Shown: positions 1 to 7,115, counted from the first letter of the stretch. The stretch is 15,545 nucleotides of DNA from Porticoccaceae bacterium (GCA_023229065.1 JALNZZ010000039.1:1-15545), one strand, 5' to 3'. The notes: a model not told the origin generated them from the letters alone. Made by a program: numbers and translations.

Positions 1-545
1 TAAAGGTAATTTACCTCTCCCCCCAGGGGCGGGTACTCGACCAGCAAGGCGTGGAATACCTGGGCGACGCCCGCAATCTGGTGCTGATCGCCGGTCGCTA
101 CGAAGGTGTCGACGAGCGCTTGATCGCACTGGAGGTCGACGAAGAGTGGTCTATCGGCGACTATGTGCTGAGCGGTGGCGAACTGCCCGCCATGGTGCTG
201 ATCGACGCACTGGTAAGGTATATTCCCGGAGCCCTTGGCCACGGGGACTCGGCGCGGGAGGATTCCTTTGCCGAAGGGCTGCTGGACTGCCCTCACTATA
301 CCCGCCCCGAGAGTTACCAGGGGCTGGCGGTGCCGGAAGTCCTGCTGTCCGGCAACCATGAACGCATTCGCCGTTGGCGACTGGAACAGTCACTGGCGCG
401 CACCCGGGCAAGACGCCCGGAGTTACTGGATCGCCTGACGCTCGATAAGGAGCAGAAGGCATTAATGGCAGCATTGGAAGCCACTCTTGCTCAAGAGGGT
501 ACTTCTGCAGCCAACCCCAAGCCGGCTGATGATGGCAGCGACTGA
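1..545 (+). CDS. trmD: tRNA (guanine37-N1)-methyltransferase TrmD, C-terminal part (cut by window edge)
   Basis: TrmD methylates G37 of tRNAs with S-adenosylmethionine and so prevents +1 frameshifting; it acts in the cytoplasm as a knotted (SPOUT) homodimer. The reading frame is open from base 3 and begins inside the protein at VIYLSPQGR, so the N-terminal part lies outside the window. Visible hallmarks are the cofactor/knot segment LIAGRYEGVDERLI, the EEWSIGDYVLSGGE segment, and the linker and C-terminal domain with DCPHYTRPE. The apparent GTG start at 51 is only an internal valine codon. The C-terminus carries a poorly conserved tail of about 20 residues rich in A, P and D. rplS follows after 72 bases, as in the usual rpsP-rimM-trmD-rplS operon. 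Family identity is near certain; only completeness is limited. Confidence 0.97.
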   Translation, partial: KVIYLSPQGRVLDQQGVEYLGDARNLVLIAGRYEGVDERLIALEVDEEWSIGDYVLSGGELPAMVLIDALVRYIPGALGHGDSAREDSFAEGLLDCPHYTRPESYQGLAVPEVLLSGNHERIRRWRLEQSLARTRARRPELLDRLTLDKEQKALMAALEATLAQEGTSAANPKPADDGSD

Positions 546-617
546 GCCCCATCCTCTCGGTACGGCGCTACTCGACAAGGTGGCTTGCCACCACAACTCA
601 CACATGAGGAGCAAAGC

Positions 618-974
618 ATGAGCAACAAAAACCCCATCATCGCTGCGATTGAAAAAGAGCAGATGGAAAAAGAAGTCCCCGCCTTCGGCCCCGGCGACAC
701 TGTTGTCGTTCAGGTGAAGGTAAAGGAAGGCAACCGTGAGCGTCTGCAGGCCTACGAAGGTGTTGTGATCGCCAAGAAAAGCCGCGGCCTCAACTCCGCC
801 TTTACCGTGCGCAAAACCTCCAACGGCGTGGGTGTAGAGCGTACTTTCCAGACCTACAGTCCGCTGGTTGACAGCATCACCGTCAAGCGTCGCGGTGCCG
901 TACGCCAAGCCAAGCTGTACTACCTGCGCCAGCGCTCTGGCAAGGCAGCTCGCATCAAGGAAAAGCTGGGCTGA
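618..974 (+). CDS. rplS: 50S ribosomal protein L19
   Basis: L19 sits at the interface of the 30S and 50S ribosomal subunits. The product is 118 residues, close to the usual 115-120, and shows the family pattern throughout: MSNKNPII at the start, PGDTVVVQVKVKEG, RLQAYEGVVIAKK, the FTVRK segment, and the C-terminal KRRGAVRQAKLYYLRQRSGKAARIKE stretch. The frame is open further upstream to 585, but the ATG chosen here has a GAGGA ribosome binding site about 7 bases before it and matches the family N-terminus. It is the last gene of the trmD operon and is closed by a strong hairpin terminator about 25 bases downstream. Confidence 0.98.
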   Translation: MSNKNPIIAAIEKEQMEKEVPAFGPGDTVVVQVKVKEGNRERLQAYEGVVIAKKSRGLNSAFTVRKTSNGVGVERTFQTYSPLVDSITVKRRGAVRQAKLYYLRQRSGKAARIKEKLG

Positions 975-994
975 TCAACAGCTCTCAGACTTCC

Positions 995-1028
995 AAAAAA
1001 AAGGCGACCTTCGGGGTCGCCTTTTTTG
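995..1028. terminator. Bidirectional rho-independent terminator between rplS and the convergent small gene
   Basis: A perfect 7-bp GC-rich stem, GGCGACC (1003-1009) with GGTCGCC (1015-1021), encloses a TTCGG loop. It is flanked by an eight-A run on the left and a six-T run on the right. On the plus strand it ends the trmD-rplS operon. On the minus strand the A run reads as a T run, so it can also end the convergent gene whose stop codon is at 1101. Confidence 0.95.
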
Positions 1029-1100
1029 TGCTCCACTAGTCTGCGACGGTGACGTCGGTTTCAGGTCGCTGATAGTAATGGCGGGGAATCAGCAGGCCTG

Positions 1101-1442
1101 CTAGCCGAGCTGGTCCACCATCACCGGCTTGGTATACACCAGCCCCTGATCAGTAGCGCGATGCCCTACCAGGTGGAAATGTCCGCGATGATCCGGGCCA
1201 CCGCGGTAGACACGCAGCTGGCAGTCTGCCAAAGGCCCGCAGTCCGCTGGAGCCTCCAGCTCCAGGCTAGCCATATCCACAGGGATCAGTCTTTCCCCTG
1301 TTTCGCTACCCTCCAATGCTTCCTCGGCGCGCTCCAGTTGCAGGTGGCACTCATCACTGATGTGAAAACGGAATTGCTCCATGTAAATTGCTTTGTTGGC
1401 TCCAGCAGGTTTGTACCAGCCTTCAACGGTCAACATGGTCAT
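1101..1442 (-). CDS. Hypothetical protein of 113 residues, family not recognised
   Basis: I do not recognise this protein. It has no clear signal peptide or membrane segment and is acidic, with Glu-rich stretches in the first half. The C-terminal half contains CGPLADCQLRVYRGG followed by HRGHFHLVGHRATD, a Cys/His-containing stretch that could bind a metal, though that is inference only. The start is supported by AAGGAG 9 bases upstream of the first ATG; a second ATG two codons later is too far from that site. The gene converges on rplS and shares its terminator. Coding is plausible from the ribosome binding site, convergent layout and a protein-like, non-repetitive composition. No neighbour suggests a role. 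Confidence 0.7.
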   Translation of the reverse strand: MTMLTVEGWYKPAGANKAIYMEQFRFHISDECHLQLERAEEALEGSETGERLIPVDMASLELEAPADCGPLADCQLRVYRGGPDHRGHFHLVGHRATDQGLVYTKPVMVDQLG

Positions 1443-1774
1443 AGGGTTTAGCTCCTTTCTTATGGGTAAGGCCCTCGGTAGCTATGAGCCGGGGCGTGAT
1501 TGGGTCTAAACAAGTGTAGAACCAGATCTGCGATTTTGCCTCTTATGTTTTTATTTTGGGGTGAGTTGGTGGTGTTACTGCTTGATAAAAGGATCCAGGG
1601 AAGTCCTGAGCAACCCAAAGCTCCAAATTGTGGAGACGAGTAAGCGTGCCCTTCTGTAGCGGACATGATACGGGTTGTCAAAACAAGAGTATGTTATCTA
1701 TTTGCGCTAAAACCACTATTAGGGCCCAAATGTCAAGGTGACTAACTTGGACGTAGTTGGCCGACCACCACCCA
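1443..1774. other. Gene-poor spacer between the pilus operon and the hypothetical gene
   Basis: About 330 bases, visibly more AT-rich than the genes around it. It contains a small hairpin (CTCCA at 1621-1625 with TGGAG at 1631-1635) and two TTGACA-like minus-strand hexamers (for example at 1676-1681) without convincing -10 partners. A 73-codon minus-strand frame is open here but has no ribosome binding site or family resemblance. I see no clear terminator for the pilus operon. It must hold the promoter of the hypothetical gene, but I cannot place it confidently. Confidence 0.5.
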
Positions 1775-2779
1775 CTAATAATAAATTGTCACCGTCACTG
1801 TATCGCTATAGGTACCTTGGGGCGGGGTGACCTGTGGCGGCACCCGCCCGTAGATGGTCTGGGGTTGGGGCTGGCCCGTGCCTACGCCCTGCAGGATATC
1901 GGTGTTCAGGGTATCGCCCCAGCGGAGGGTGCGGGCGGAGTCCCGGTAGAGCTCGTAGCTGACATAGTGGCCGGCGCCGTCGTGCATGCGGCGACTATTA
2001 CCTGCAGCGTGCAGGCCATTGTCCAGACCGATCTGATAGGGGATGGTGTTGGTGCACTGGGGAGATACCGTGGTGGCGCTGTCAATGGGGGTGTTTAGCA
2101 GTCCCTGCAGGCCGAAATCCAGATCTGTAATATCAAAGGCGGGATTGCAGGTGGCTTCGACAACGGCGCGAGCTTCGAAGTCAAAGCTCGTACTGCCTGA
2201 GATAAGTCCGCCACTGGTGCAGCTGGCTGGCCAGGACGGCCAGAGGAGTAGGGCCTCGTTGGCTTGGTAATAGAGCAGTGCATCTGCCGTGGAAAATGTA
2301 TTGCTGAATACTCCGGGGATCACTGTGACCTGACCTGGCGGGATGCGGCTATGCACAGTGATGGAGCCACCACCAGAGCCTCCTAAGAGAGGGACTGTGT
2401 ACTCCAGCTCTACCTCGACCTTGTTGGGGGTGTTTGGGGAATCCGGCCAAATCTGGGTAAAACTGGGATCACGGTACAGATTGAATGCTAAGGCTGAGCT
2501 GGCGTTGGTCATACGACGTGGCAAGATGGTGCCGGTGCCCTGGTTACCATCGCCAATACTAAAGCAGAGCTTAACGCGGGCATAGGCTAAGAGCGACAGC
2601 CCAAAAGTGCTGCAGTTATAAGTGATAGTCGCCGTCACATCACTCCACCCGCTAAAGGGATCACTGGGGCCAAAAGTGACATCAGTCATGCTGGCGGTAC
2701 AGGTGGTCGCGGCCTGCACTGCGGATGAGGCAAAGAGTGCGGCAATCAGAATGCAGAGGACGGTCGGGCGTTTGCACAT
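1775..2779 (-). CDS. Two-domain spore coat U (SCPU) tip adhesin of archaic chaperone-usher pilus (CsuE-like)
   Basis: Predicted tip adhesin of a Csu-type pilus, secreted to the periplasm and placed at the fibre tip by the usher. The 334-residue product has a signal peptide (about residues 1-22, ending AVQA), then two SCPU-type beta domains. The first (about 24-165) includes TCTASMTDVTFG and PRRMTN; the second (about 185-334) includes FDITDLDFGLQGLL, RRMHDG, HYVSYELYRD and the terminal beta strand YSDTVTVTI. The second domain closely resembles the pilin of the same operon, while the first is more divergent, as in CsuE-like adhesins where it carries the binding tip. The ATG was preferred to a GTG two codons upstream because AGGGAG lies 5 bases before the ATG and touches the GTG. 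The gene starts 2 bases after the usher stop, so translation is probably coupled. Confidence 0.9.
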   Translation of the reverse strand: MCKRPTVLCILIAALFASSAVQAATTCTASMTDVTFGPSDPFSGWSDVTATITYNCSTFGLSLLAYARVKLCFSIGDGNQGTGTILPRRMTNASSALAFNLYRDPSFTQIWPDSPNTPNKVEVELEYTVPLLGGSGGGSITVHSRIPPGQVTVIPGVFSNTFSTADALLYYQANEALLLWPSWPASCTSGGLISGSTSFDFEARAVVEATCNPAFDITDLDFGLQGLLNTPIDSATTVSPQCTNTIPYQIGLDNGLHAAGNSRRMHDGAGHYVSYELYRDSARTLRWGDTLNTDILQGVGTGQPQPQTIYGRVPPQVTPPQGTYSDTVTVTIYY

Positions 2780-2781
2780 GG

Positions 2782-5184
2782 TCACTCCCTACAAATCAGT
2801 GGTCCAATCACGGGGATATCGCCGGTGTCCAGGGACAAGGTGAACCGGACAGTACAGGGTGGCATGTCTGGCCGGATTACCCTGATGTTGTTGTCCATTG
2901 TCAATCCTTCTAAATAGGCCTGTCCATCGTGGCCTACGGTGGTGAGTGGGCGGCCATCGGGGTGGATGATACGGCTGCTCAGAGGCAGGGGCTGGCCCCT
3001 GGCGTCGTGGAGAATCAGCAGGGCGGCGCGAACCTGTCTGAGACCAAACTCCACAAAGGTGCCGGCGCGCTGTCCGGGTACGGCAATCGCTTGGTGGCTG
3101 TCGTATTGTACGTCGGCGGGCAGGTGCAGGGGGTCGATGGCGATGCGGTTGCTGCGGTAGGCACCCAGGCCGGTGAGAAGGTAGTGCCCCCGCCGGTTGG
3201 TGTTGCCGATGGGGCGGTTTTCCAGCTTGACGGGTACGTCGGCAATGCCGTTGGTGGAAACCAGGGCAAAGCCATCGGTCACTTGACGGGCGGGGTAGAG
3301 GTTGCGGGGCGAGCCCGCCATCCACACCAGGGAGCCGCTGAGGTCGCCAAATACCGAGTCACCGCTGGGCAGGGAGCGCAGGCCGGCACCTGCTTGCAGG
3401 TAGTCGCCGCGATGAGTGATGTCGGCTTGCAAGTAGTCTGTTCGGTCGCCCTGTTGGGTTTGCAAACCCCAGCCGGTGCCTCCATCGGCAGGCAGGCCCC
3501 GTCTCAGGTGGGCGCTATAGCGCTGGTCGCCATCGTGTTGGCGGTTGAAGGTACCACCGCCAGAGAGCCGATCGCCCAGGGAGACGGAGAAGCCAGCATG
3601 GAGGCTGTAGCCCCGGTTTTGGTCAAGGGCCCGGTTGGCACTGGCAAACAGGGTCATCATGGGCAGGGCGCGCCAGTGGTAACTCATGCCCACGGTGCGC
3701 TGACGCTCGGTGATTGCACCGTTGTGCGGGGCGGGGTCCAGGCGGCTGTAGTGAAGGGACAGGTTGCCTCTGGATCTGGAACCAAGCCCCAGCAGGAGGC
3801 GCTCGGTGCGGGCCGGGGCTGGGCGGCTTTCGGCGGAGGCAATGTCGCGGTAGCGCCGGTAAGTGCGTTGCAGGCTGTAGTCGAAAGTAACGCCGGGTTT
3901 GCTCCAATTGTAGCCCAGGGCTAGTTGGCCACCGTCGGCCTGTCGTCCGCTGCTTTGCATCCAGGCACCGCTGAACGTTCCCGCCCGGCCAGCGGTAAAC
4001 AGCACTCCGCCACCGATGGCCGCCAGCCGATTATCCCCCTCTGCGTGGACTTCCAGGGTGAGGTTGTTGGTAAGGCCGTGGCGAAGGTTCGCACTGGCGG
4101 CGGGATCTCCACGGTAACTGAAGGAGTCGATACCGTAGCGACGCCGCACGCTACCCAGCTGCAGGGAGTAGTCCGTCAGGCCTTGATGTAGCAGCCTGGG
4201 CGCACTGTAGAAGGCGAAGTCGTAGACACTGCTGCGCCCTAGGGCGTCGGTGATAACCACTTGTGCCTGCCCCAGGCCGCTGATGGCGGGGTGGCCCTCG
4301 ATGCGATAGGGCCCCGGCAGGACATCGGTACTGTACTGGCGCAATCCTTCGATATAGAGCTCGACCTGGGAGGGCAGGGCCGCTTCGCCAAAAAAGGCCG
4401 GCAAGGGGTGGGTGATCAGTTCTGGTTGCAGGGCAAAGTTGCGCCGCACTTGGAGGCCTCCCAGGCGGGTCGCGCGGGTCCAGGATAGGCTGCCACTGAT
4501 AAAGTCGCCGGTAGTGACGGTCACCAAGTCATCTTGTGACGACCAGATCCACTGGGTGTCCAGGCGAGTATAGGCCTTGCTGTTATGGCGGTTATCGGTC
4601 CGGGAGAGGCCGGTGCTTTCCAGGATGTGTCGACCAGCAAAGGCCCGCAGGGCAGTGGTGGCGGCCAGATGGCGGTGGCCGCCGTTATCGATGTTGAGGT
4701 GGATATCGTAATTCAGCAGGGCGCCGGGACTGATCTGAGCCCGGGGTGAGTGATCGAGGGTCGGGCGGTGAACCTGTAGTGCCCGGCTGAGATGTTGGGG
4801 CGCCACCTGAAGGTACAGGCGTTGCTGTGGTACATCGTAGTGGTATGCCAGCTCCGGGATGCTGTCCAGGTGTACTGGGGCATCAGTGGTCAGGTTGTCC
4901 AGCAGCAAGCCGATACGGGCCAGGTGGTCAGGGTGCACATACAGCTGCTCATTGCGCTGCAGGACAGCGAGCAGGTGACCGGTGGCAACCTGATTGACGA
5001 TCACATCCAGGTACAGGGGCGGGTCGTCGTTCGGCAATTGGGTGTTGTCCAGCAGTTGCAGGGTGCCCGGGGCACTGACAAGTCCGGGTTGAATGGGCGG
5101 CAAGTCGGCTGCGGCTAGGGCGGGTGCCAGGGTACAGCTAATCAGCAGCAGAAGCTCCCAGCACCAGCGTTCTGGGTTGGCCAT
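2782..5184 (-). CDS. Outer-membrane usher of archaic chaperone-usher pilus (CsuD/FimD/PapC family)
   Basis: The usher is the outer-membrane pore that takes chaperone-pilin complexes and polymerises them into the fibre. The 800-residue product is normal for the family. It has a signal peptide (residues 1-25, ending APALAAA), and an N-terminal periplasmic domain containing LYLDVIVNQVATGHLLAV and LYVHPDHLARIGL. A 24-strand-type barrel is interrupted by a plug around PGPYRIEGHPAISGLGQAQVVITDALGRSS. The C-terminal domains include GFALVSTNGIADVPVKLENRPIG and GAYRSNRIAIDP. A cysteine pair near the end (PPCTVRF and PLICRE) could form the family's C-terminal disulphide. AAGGA stands about 9 bases before the ATG. 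Its start lies 47 bases inside the chaperone gene, and its stop is 2 bases before the adhesin, giving a tightly coupled operon. Confidence 0.95.
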   Translation of the reverse strand: MANPERWCWELLLLISCTLAPALAAADLPPIQPGLVSAPGTLQLLDNTQLPNDDPPLYLDVIVNQVATGHLLAVLQRNEQLYVHPDHLARIGLLLDNLTTDAPVHLDSIPELAYHYDVPQQRLYLQVAPQHLSRALQVHRPTLDHSPRAQISPGALLNYDIHLNIDNGGHRHLAATTALRAFAGRHILESTGLSRTDNRHNSKAYTRLDTQWIWSSQDDLVTVTTGDFISGSLSWTRATRLGGLQVRRNFALQPELITHPLPAFFGEAALPSQVELYIEGLRQYSTDVLPGPYRIEGHPAISGLGQAQVVITDALGRSSVYDFAFYSAPRLLHQGLTDYSLQLGSVRRRYGIDSFSYRGDPAASANLRHGLTNNLTLEVHAEGDNRLAAIGGGVLFTAGRAGTFSGAWMQSSGRQADGGQLALGYNWSKPGVTFDYSLQRTYRRYRDIASAESRPAPARTERLLLGLGSRSRGNLSLHYSRLDPAPHNGAITERQRTVGMSYHWRALPMMTLFASANRALDQNRGYSLHAGFSVSLGDRLSGGGTFNRQHDGDQRYSAHLRRGLPADGGTGWGLQTQQGDRTDYLQADITHRGDYLQAGAGLRSLPSGDSVFGDLSGSLVWMAGSPRNLYPARQVTDGFALVSTNGIADVPVKLENRPIGNTNRRGHYLLTGLGAYRSNRIAIDPLHLPADVQYDSHQAIAVPGQRAGTFVEFGLRQVRAALLILHDARGQPLPLSSRIIHPDGRPLTTVGHDGQAYLEGLTMDNNIRVIRPDMPPCTVRFTLSLDTGDIPVIGPLICRE
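2785..2790 (-). promoter_or_regulatory. Ribosome binding site that decides the adhesin start
   Basis: AGGGAG on the minus strand lies within the last usher codons and 5 bases before the adhesin ATG. It abuts the alternative upstream GTG with no spacing, so the GTG cannot use it. The arrangement implies that translation of the usher reaches into the adhesin initiation site. Confidence 0.7.
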
Positions 5185-5929
5185 TGAGCTGCATCCTTAT
5201 TGTCGTGGCGCTGGCGCCTTTGGCCGGCAGGGGATAGGCCCACTCGCGGGTAGCTCCAGGCAGCACATAGCCGGAGAGGCCCGGCACCTGGAGCAGGATT
5301 TCTCCCCTGTCGTCAACGAGCTCCAGCTCGGTGATCTTTGTGTAACGCCCCCCGCGATTGACTGCCACCAGGCTGCCGTGGTGCCCATTGCCGCTGTCCA
5401 GTTGCCACTGTAGCTCGGGTGGGCCCAAAACGGCGGTGGGAGTGATAAATACAGGCAAGGAGAAACGCAGCAAAAAGTTGAGGCCACTTTGTCCCTTGGT
5501 ATCCGTTCCGGTGGAGGTTTCCAGGTTGGCAGTGGCTGGCAGCTCGTCCACAAGCAGGCGGTAACTCTGCTCCCCGCTCTGGTCGGCGCTGCCGCGATAC
5601 ACCACCCGGACAAGTTGGCGACTGCCCGGCGAAAGGCTGATAAAAGGCGGACTGGCCACCACCTCGGCTGTGGGCTCCAGCACATCCTTCCCTTGTTCCT
5701 GGTACCAGCTATACACCCGTATCTGGGCTTGCAGAACTTCGCTGCCACTGTTGCGGAGAGTAAGGGCTTTAGCTGTTTCTCCGGGACCAAACTCCAACAG
5801 GGTGGGGGCAACACTCAGGCTGGCCCCATGGACCTGAGCAGCGAGTACGAGGTACAGACAGGCCATCAGTAGCCTGGCTGGTTTACGGCACAGTGGCAGC
5901 GTCACGGCAAACAAGCGGCGCAAAATCAA
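5138..5929 (-). CDS. Periplasmic pilus assembly chaperone (PapD-like, CsuC type)
   Basis: The chaperone folds and caps pilin subunits in the periplasm by donor-strand complementation and delivers them to the usher. The product is 263 residues with two immunoglobulin-like domains: the N-terminal one has LSVAPTLLEFGPGETAKALTLRN and SPPFISLSPGSRQLVRVVYRG, and the FLLRFSLPVFITP segment corresponds to the subunit-binding G1 region. The N-terminus is long (MILRRLFAVTLPLCRKPARLL, then a hydrophobic run to VHGA), giving a signal peptide of about 35 residues. The start is a TTG with AAGG 6 bases upstream, only 14 bases after the pilin stop. Internal GTG and ATG codons exist, but the ATG would leave a 14-residue leader without positive charge. 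The end overlaps the usher by 47 bases. Confidence 0.92.
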   Translation of the reverse strand: MILRRLFAVTLPLCRKPARLLMACLYLVLAAQVHGASLSVAPTLLEFGPGETAKALTLRNSGSEVLQAQIRVYSWYQEQGKDVLEPTAEVVASPPFISLSPGSRQLVRVVYRGSADQSGEQSYRLLVDELPATANLETSTGTDTKGQSGLNFLLRFSLPVFITPTAVLGPPELQWQLDSGNGHHGSLVAVNRGGRYTKITELELVDDRGEILLQVPGLSGYVLPGATREWAYPLPAKGASATTIRMQLNGQPRTLVLGASAAD

Positions 5930-5943
5930 TAGGCGCCTTGATT

Positions 5944-6459
5944 TTAGAAAGTTACCGTTACCGTGACGGTATCCGTATAGGTGCCGGCGGGCGGCGTGGT
6001 GGAGTTGTCAGACTCCAGCACACGACCGTAGACAGTGACCGTTTCCTCGCTACCGGTTCCGGTGTCAGCATAAGCATCGCCGAAGGTAGTGCCATCACCC
6101 CACAGGGTAGTATGGCCACTATCGCTATAGAGGCGGTAGCTTACATAATTTGAGTTGCCATCGGTCATGCGCCGCGTGCTGCCATCCGCATTGCCGCCCT
6201 CATCCAGTTCCAAATCGTAACTTGCACCCGTGGTGCAGGTCACATAAATGGCGGACGTTGCATCGTAGTCTTGGTCGAGCAGCCCCTGGGTACCGAAATT
6301 CATATCTGTGGGCACAGTGCTCAAATCACAGCTGTTCTGCAAGGTGATGGTGACATCAAAGGCGTCACTGGTGGCAGAGAGGGCGGCACCTGTCCACACA
6401 AAGGTTAACAGCGCGGCGGCGGGGATAAAGCTGTATTTCTTGCGGTGGGTAGTGACCAT
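5944..6459 (-). CDS. Spore coat U (SCPU) domain major pilin (CsuA/B-like)
   Basis: Predicted structural subunit of the archaic chaperone-usher pilus. The 171-residue product has a signal peptide (about 1-29, ending AALSA), then one SCPU domain with a pilin-type cysteine pair (NSCDL and VTCTTG), MNFGTQGLL, STRRMTDG, NYVSYRLYSD and TLWGDG, and the C-terminal beta strand YTDTVTVTVTF. Cys-paired beta domains exposing a donor-accepting groove are known for this family; the pairing here is inferred. AAGGAG stands 9 bases before the ATG. It is the promoter-proximal gene, fitting high expression of the main subunit. Unlike the Acinetobacter csu locus, which encodes several small subunits, only one is present here. 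Confidence 0.92.
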   Translation of the reverse strand: MVTTHRKKYSFIPAAALLTFVWTGAALSATSDAFDVTITLQNSCDLSTVPTDMNFGTQGLLDQDYDATSAIYVTCTTGASYDLELDEGGNADGSTRRMTDGNSNYVSYRLYSDSGHTTLWGDGTTFGDAYADTGTGSEETVTVYGRVLESDNSTTPPAGTYTDTVTVTVTF

Positions 6460-6501
6460 GGTATCGGGCTCCTTGAGTTTTTAGACATCCTCTTACAGTC
6501 C

Positions 6502-6529
6502 ATGTTACACCTTGAGTCAGAGCCGTCAA
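6502..6529 (-). promoter_or_regulatory. Candidate sigma70 promoter of the pilus operon
   Basis: On the minus strand TTGACG (6524-6529) is separated by 16 bases from TAACAT (6502-6507). This matches 5 of 6 and 4 of 6 consensus bases and would start transcription near 6495, about 35 bases before the pilin ATG. No operator could be recognised. Confidence 0.5.
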
Positions 6530-6610
6530 TGACCGTTGCTCTTTTTATTGATCCTGGACAAGGAGGCATTGATTCTGTTTGTAGAATAAAGCTGAAAGTG
6601 TTCATCCTAA

Positions 6611-6856
6611 ATGGAAGCTAACGGTCGTACAAAAAGTAAACTTATAGCAAAGTTGCCCGTATCGTGCTGGAGTAGAGCCTGGCTGGAGCCGATTGTACGG
6701 ATGTGGCGCTTCACCAAATCCAACGGCATCACCGAGGGCTTCCAGACTAAAATGGAAATGCTCTCACGCCGTGCGTATGGGTTCAGGAACTTTGGGAATT
6801 ACCGCATGAAGGGCTTGGCCCAGTGCGGTTGGAGCGGTGTGATCAATCGTGTCTGA
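6611..6856 (+). pseudogene. ISL3-type transposase remnant, C-terminal end only
   Basis: From about base 6680 the frame reads LEPIVRMWRF, then SNGITEGFQTKMEMLSRRAY, GFRNFGNYRM and a GVINRV end. This is the C-terminal part of ISL3-family DDE transposases, in which the Glu of TEG is the last catalytic acid. Only about 60 of some 400 residues remain. The first 20 or so codons show no resemblance and no ribosome binding site precedes the ATG, so the ATG is accidental. The segment 6868-6890 (CCCCCGTTTCTGGGGTAGAGT plus flank) just beyond the stop resembles an ISL3-type terminal repeat. No left end was found. It lies upstream of the pilus operon on the opposite strand. Confidence 0.75.
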
Positions 6857-6890
6857 CGAAGGCCCATCCCCCGTTTCTGGGGTAGAGTCT

Positions 6891-7030
6891 GATGGTTTGC
6901 CCCCAAAGTTGCCCCCAGGTTGCCCCGTATGGTACCGGATTGGATTGGACACTCTTGGATTGGGTGTAGGTGCTTTACGCTTTAAATACAGGGGGTTTCA
7001 GACTTTGTTGGACTAGGATGGACTGTGAAA
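6891..7030 (-). other. Probable integration scar (att region) next to tRNA-Phe
   Basis: This non-coding stretch lies immediately after the CCA end of tRNA-Phe. Read on the plus strand it holds three copies of TTGCCCC (6897-6903, 6909-6915, 6920-6926) at 12- and 11-base intervals. Related GGATTGG/TTGGATTGG motifs occur at about 6937-6963, and TTGGACTAGGATGGACTG lies at 7009-7026 beside the tRNA. Helically spaced direct repeats near a tRNA 3' end are typical of arm and core sites of tyrosine-recombinase islands. No integrase gene is present in the window. The interpretation is inference. Confidence 0.45.
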
Positions 7031-7106
7031 TGGTGCCCGGAGGCGGAATCGAACCACCGACACGAGGATTTTCAATCCTCTGCTCTACCGACTGAGCTAT
7101 CCGGGC
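7031..7106 (-). tRNA. tRNA-Phe (anticodon GAA)
   Basis: The 76-base cloverleaf is complete. The acceptor stem is GCCCGGA with TCCGGGC, the D arm GCTC-AGTCGGTA-GAGC, and the anticodon stem GAGGA with TCCTC around the loop TTGAAAA (anticodon GAA). The T arm is GGTGG-TTCGATT-CCGCC with one G-U pair, and the CCA end is encoded. It is transcribed from its own promoter downstream of yggX. Its 3' end adjoins a probable integration scar, a common role for tRNA genes. Confidence 0.98.
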
Positions 7107-7115
7107 CTTGAGGTG

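Noticed and set aside
462..908. 148-codon minus-strand frame opposite trmD end and rplS
   Set aside because: Antisense of two certain core genes and the spacer between them.
1460..1681. 73-codon minus-strand frame in the AT-rich spacer
   Set aside because: No ribosome binding site, no family resemblance, and composition like non-coding DNA.
2783..2785. GTG as start of the adhesin
   Set aside because: It directly abuts the AGGGAG site with no spacing; the ATG two codons later is correctly placed.
2929..3924. 331-codon plus-strand open frame opposite the usher
   Set aside because: Gly/Ala/Val-rich low-complexity translation typical of the antisense of a GC-rich gene; the usher on the minus strand matches its family over its full length.
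6764..6952. 62-codon minus-strand frame beginning in the scar, considered as an integrase start
   Set aside because: It begins with GTG, translates the TTGCCCC repeats and then runs antisense through the transposase remnant; no integrase motif is present.
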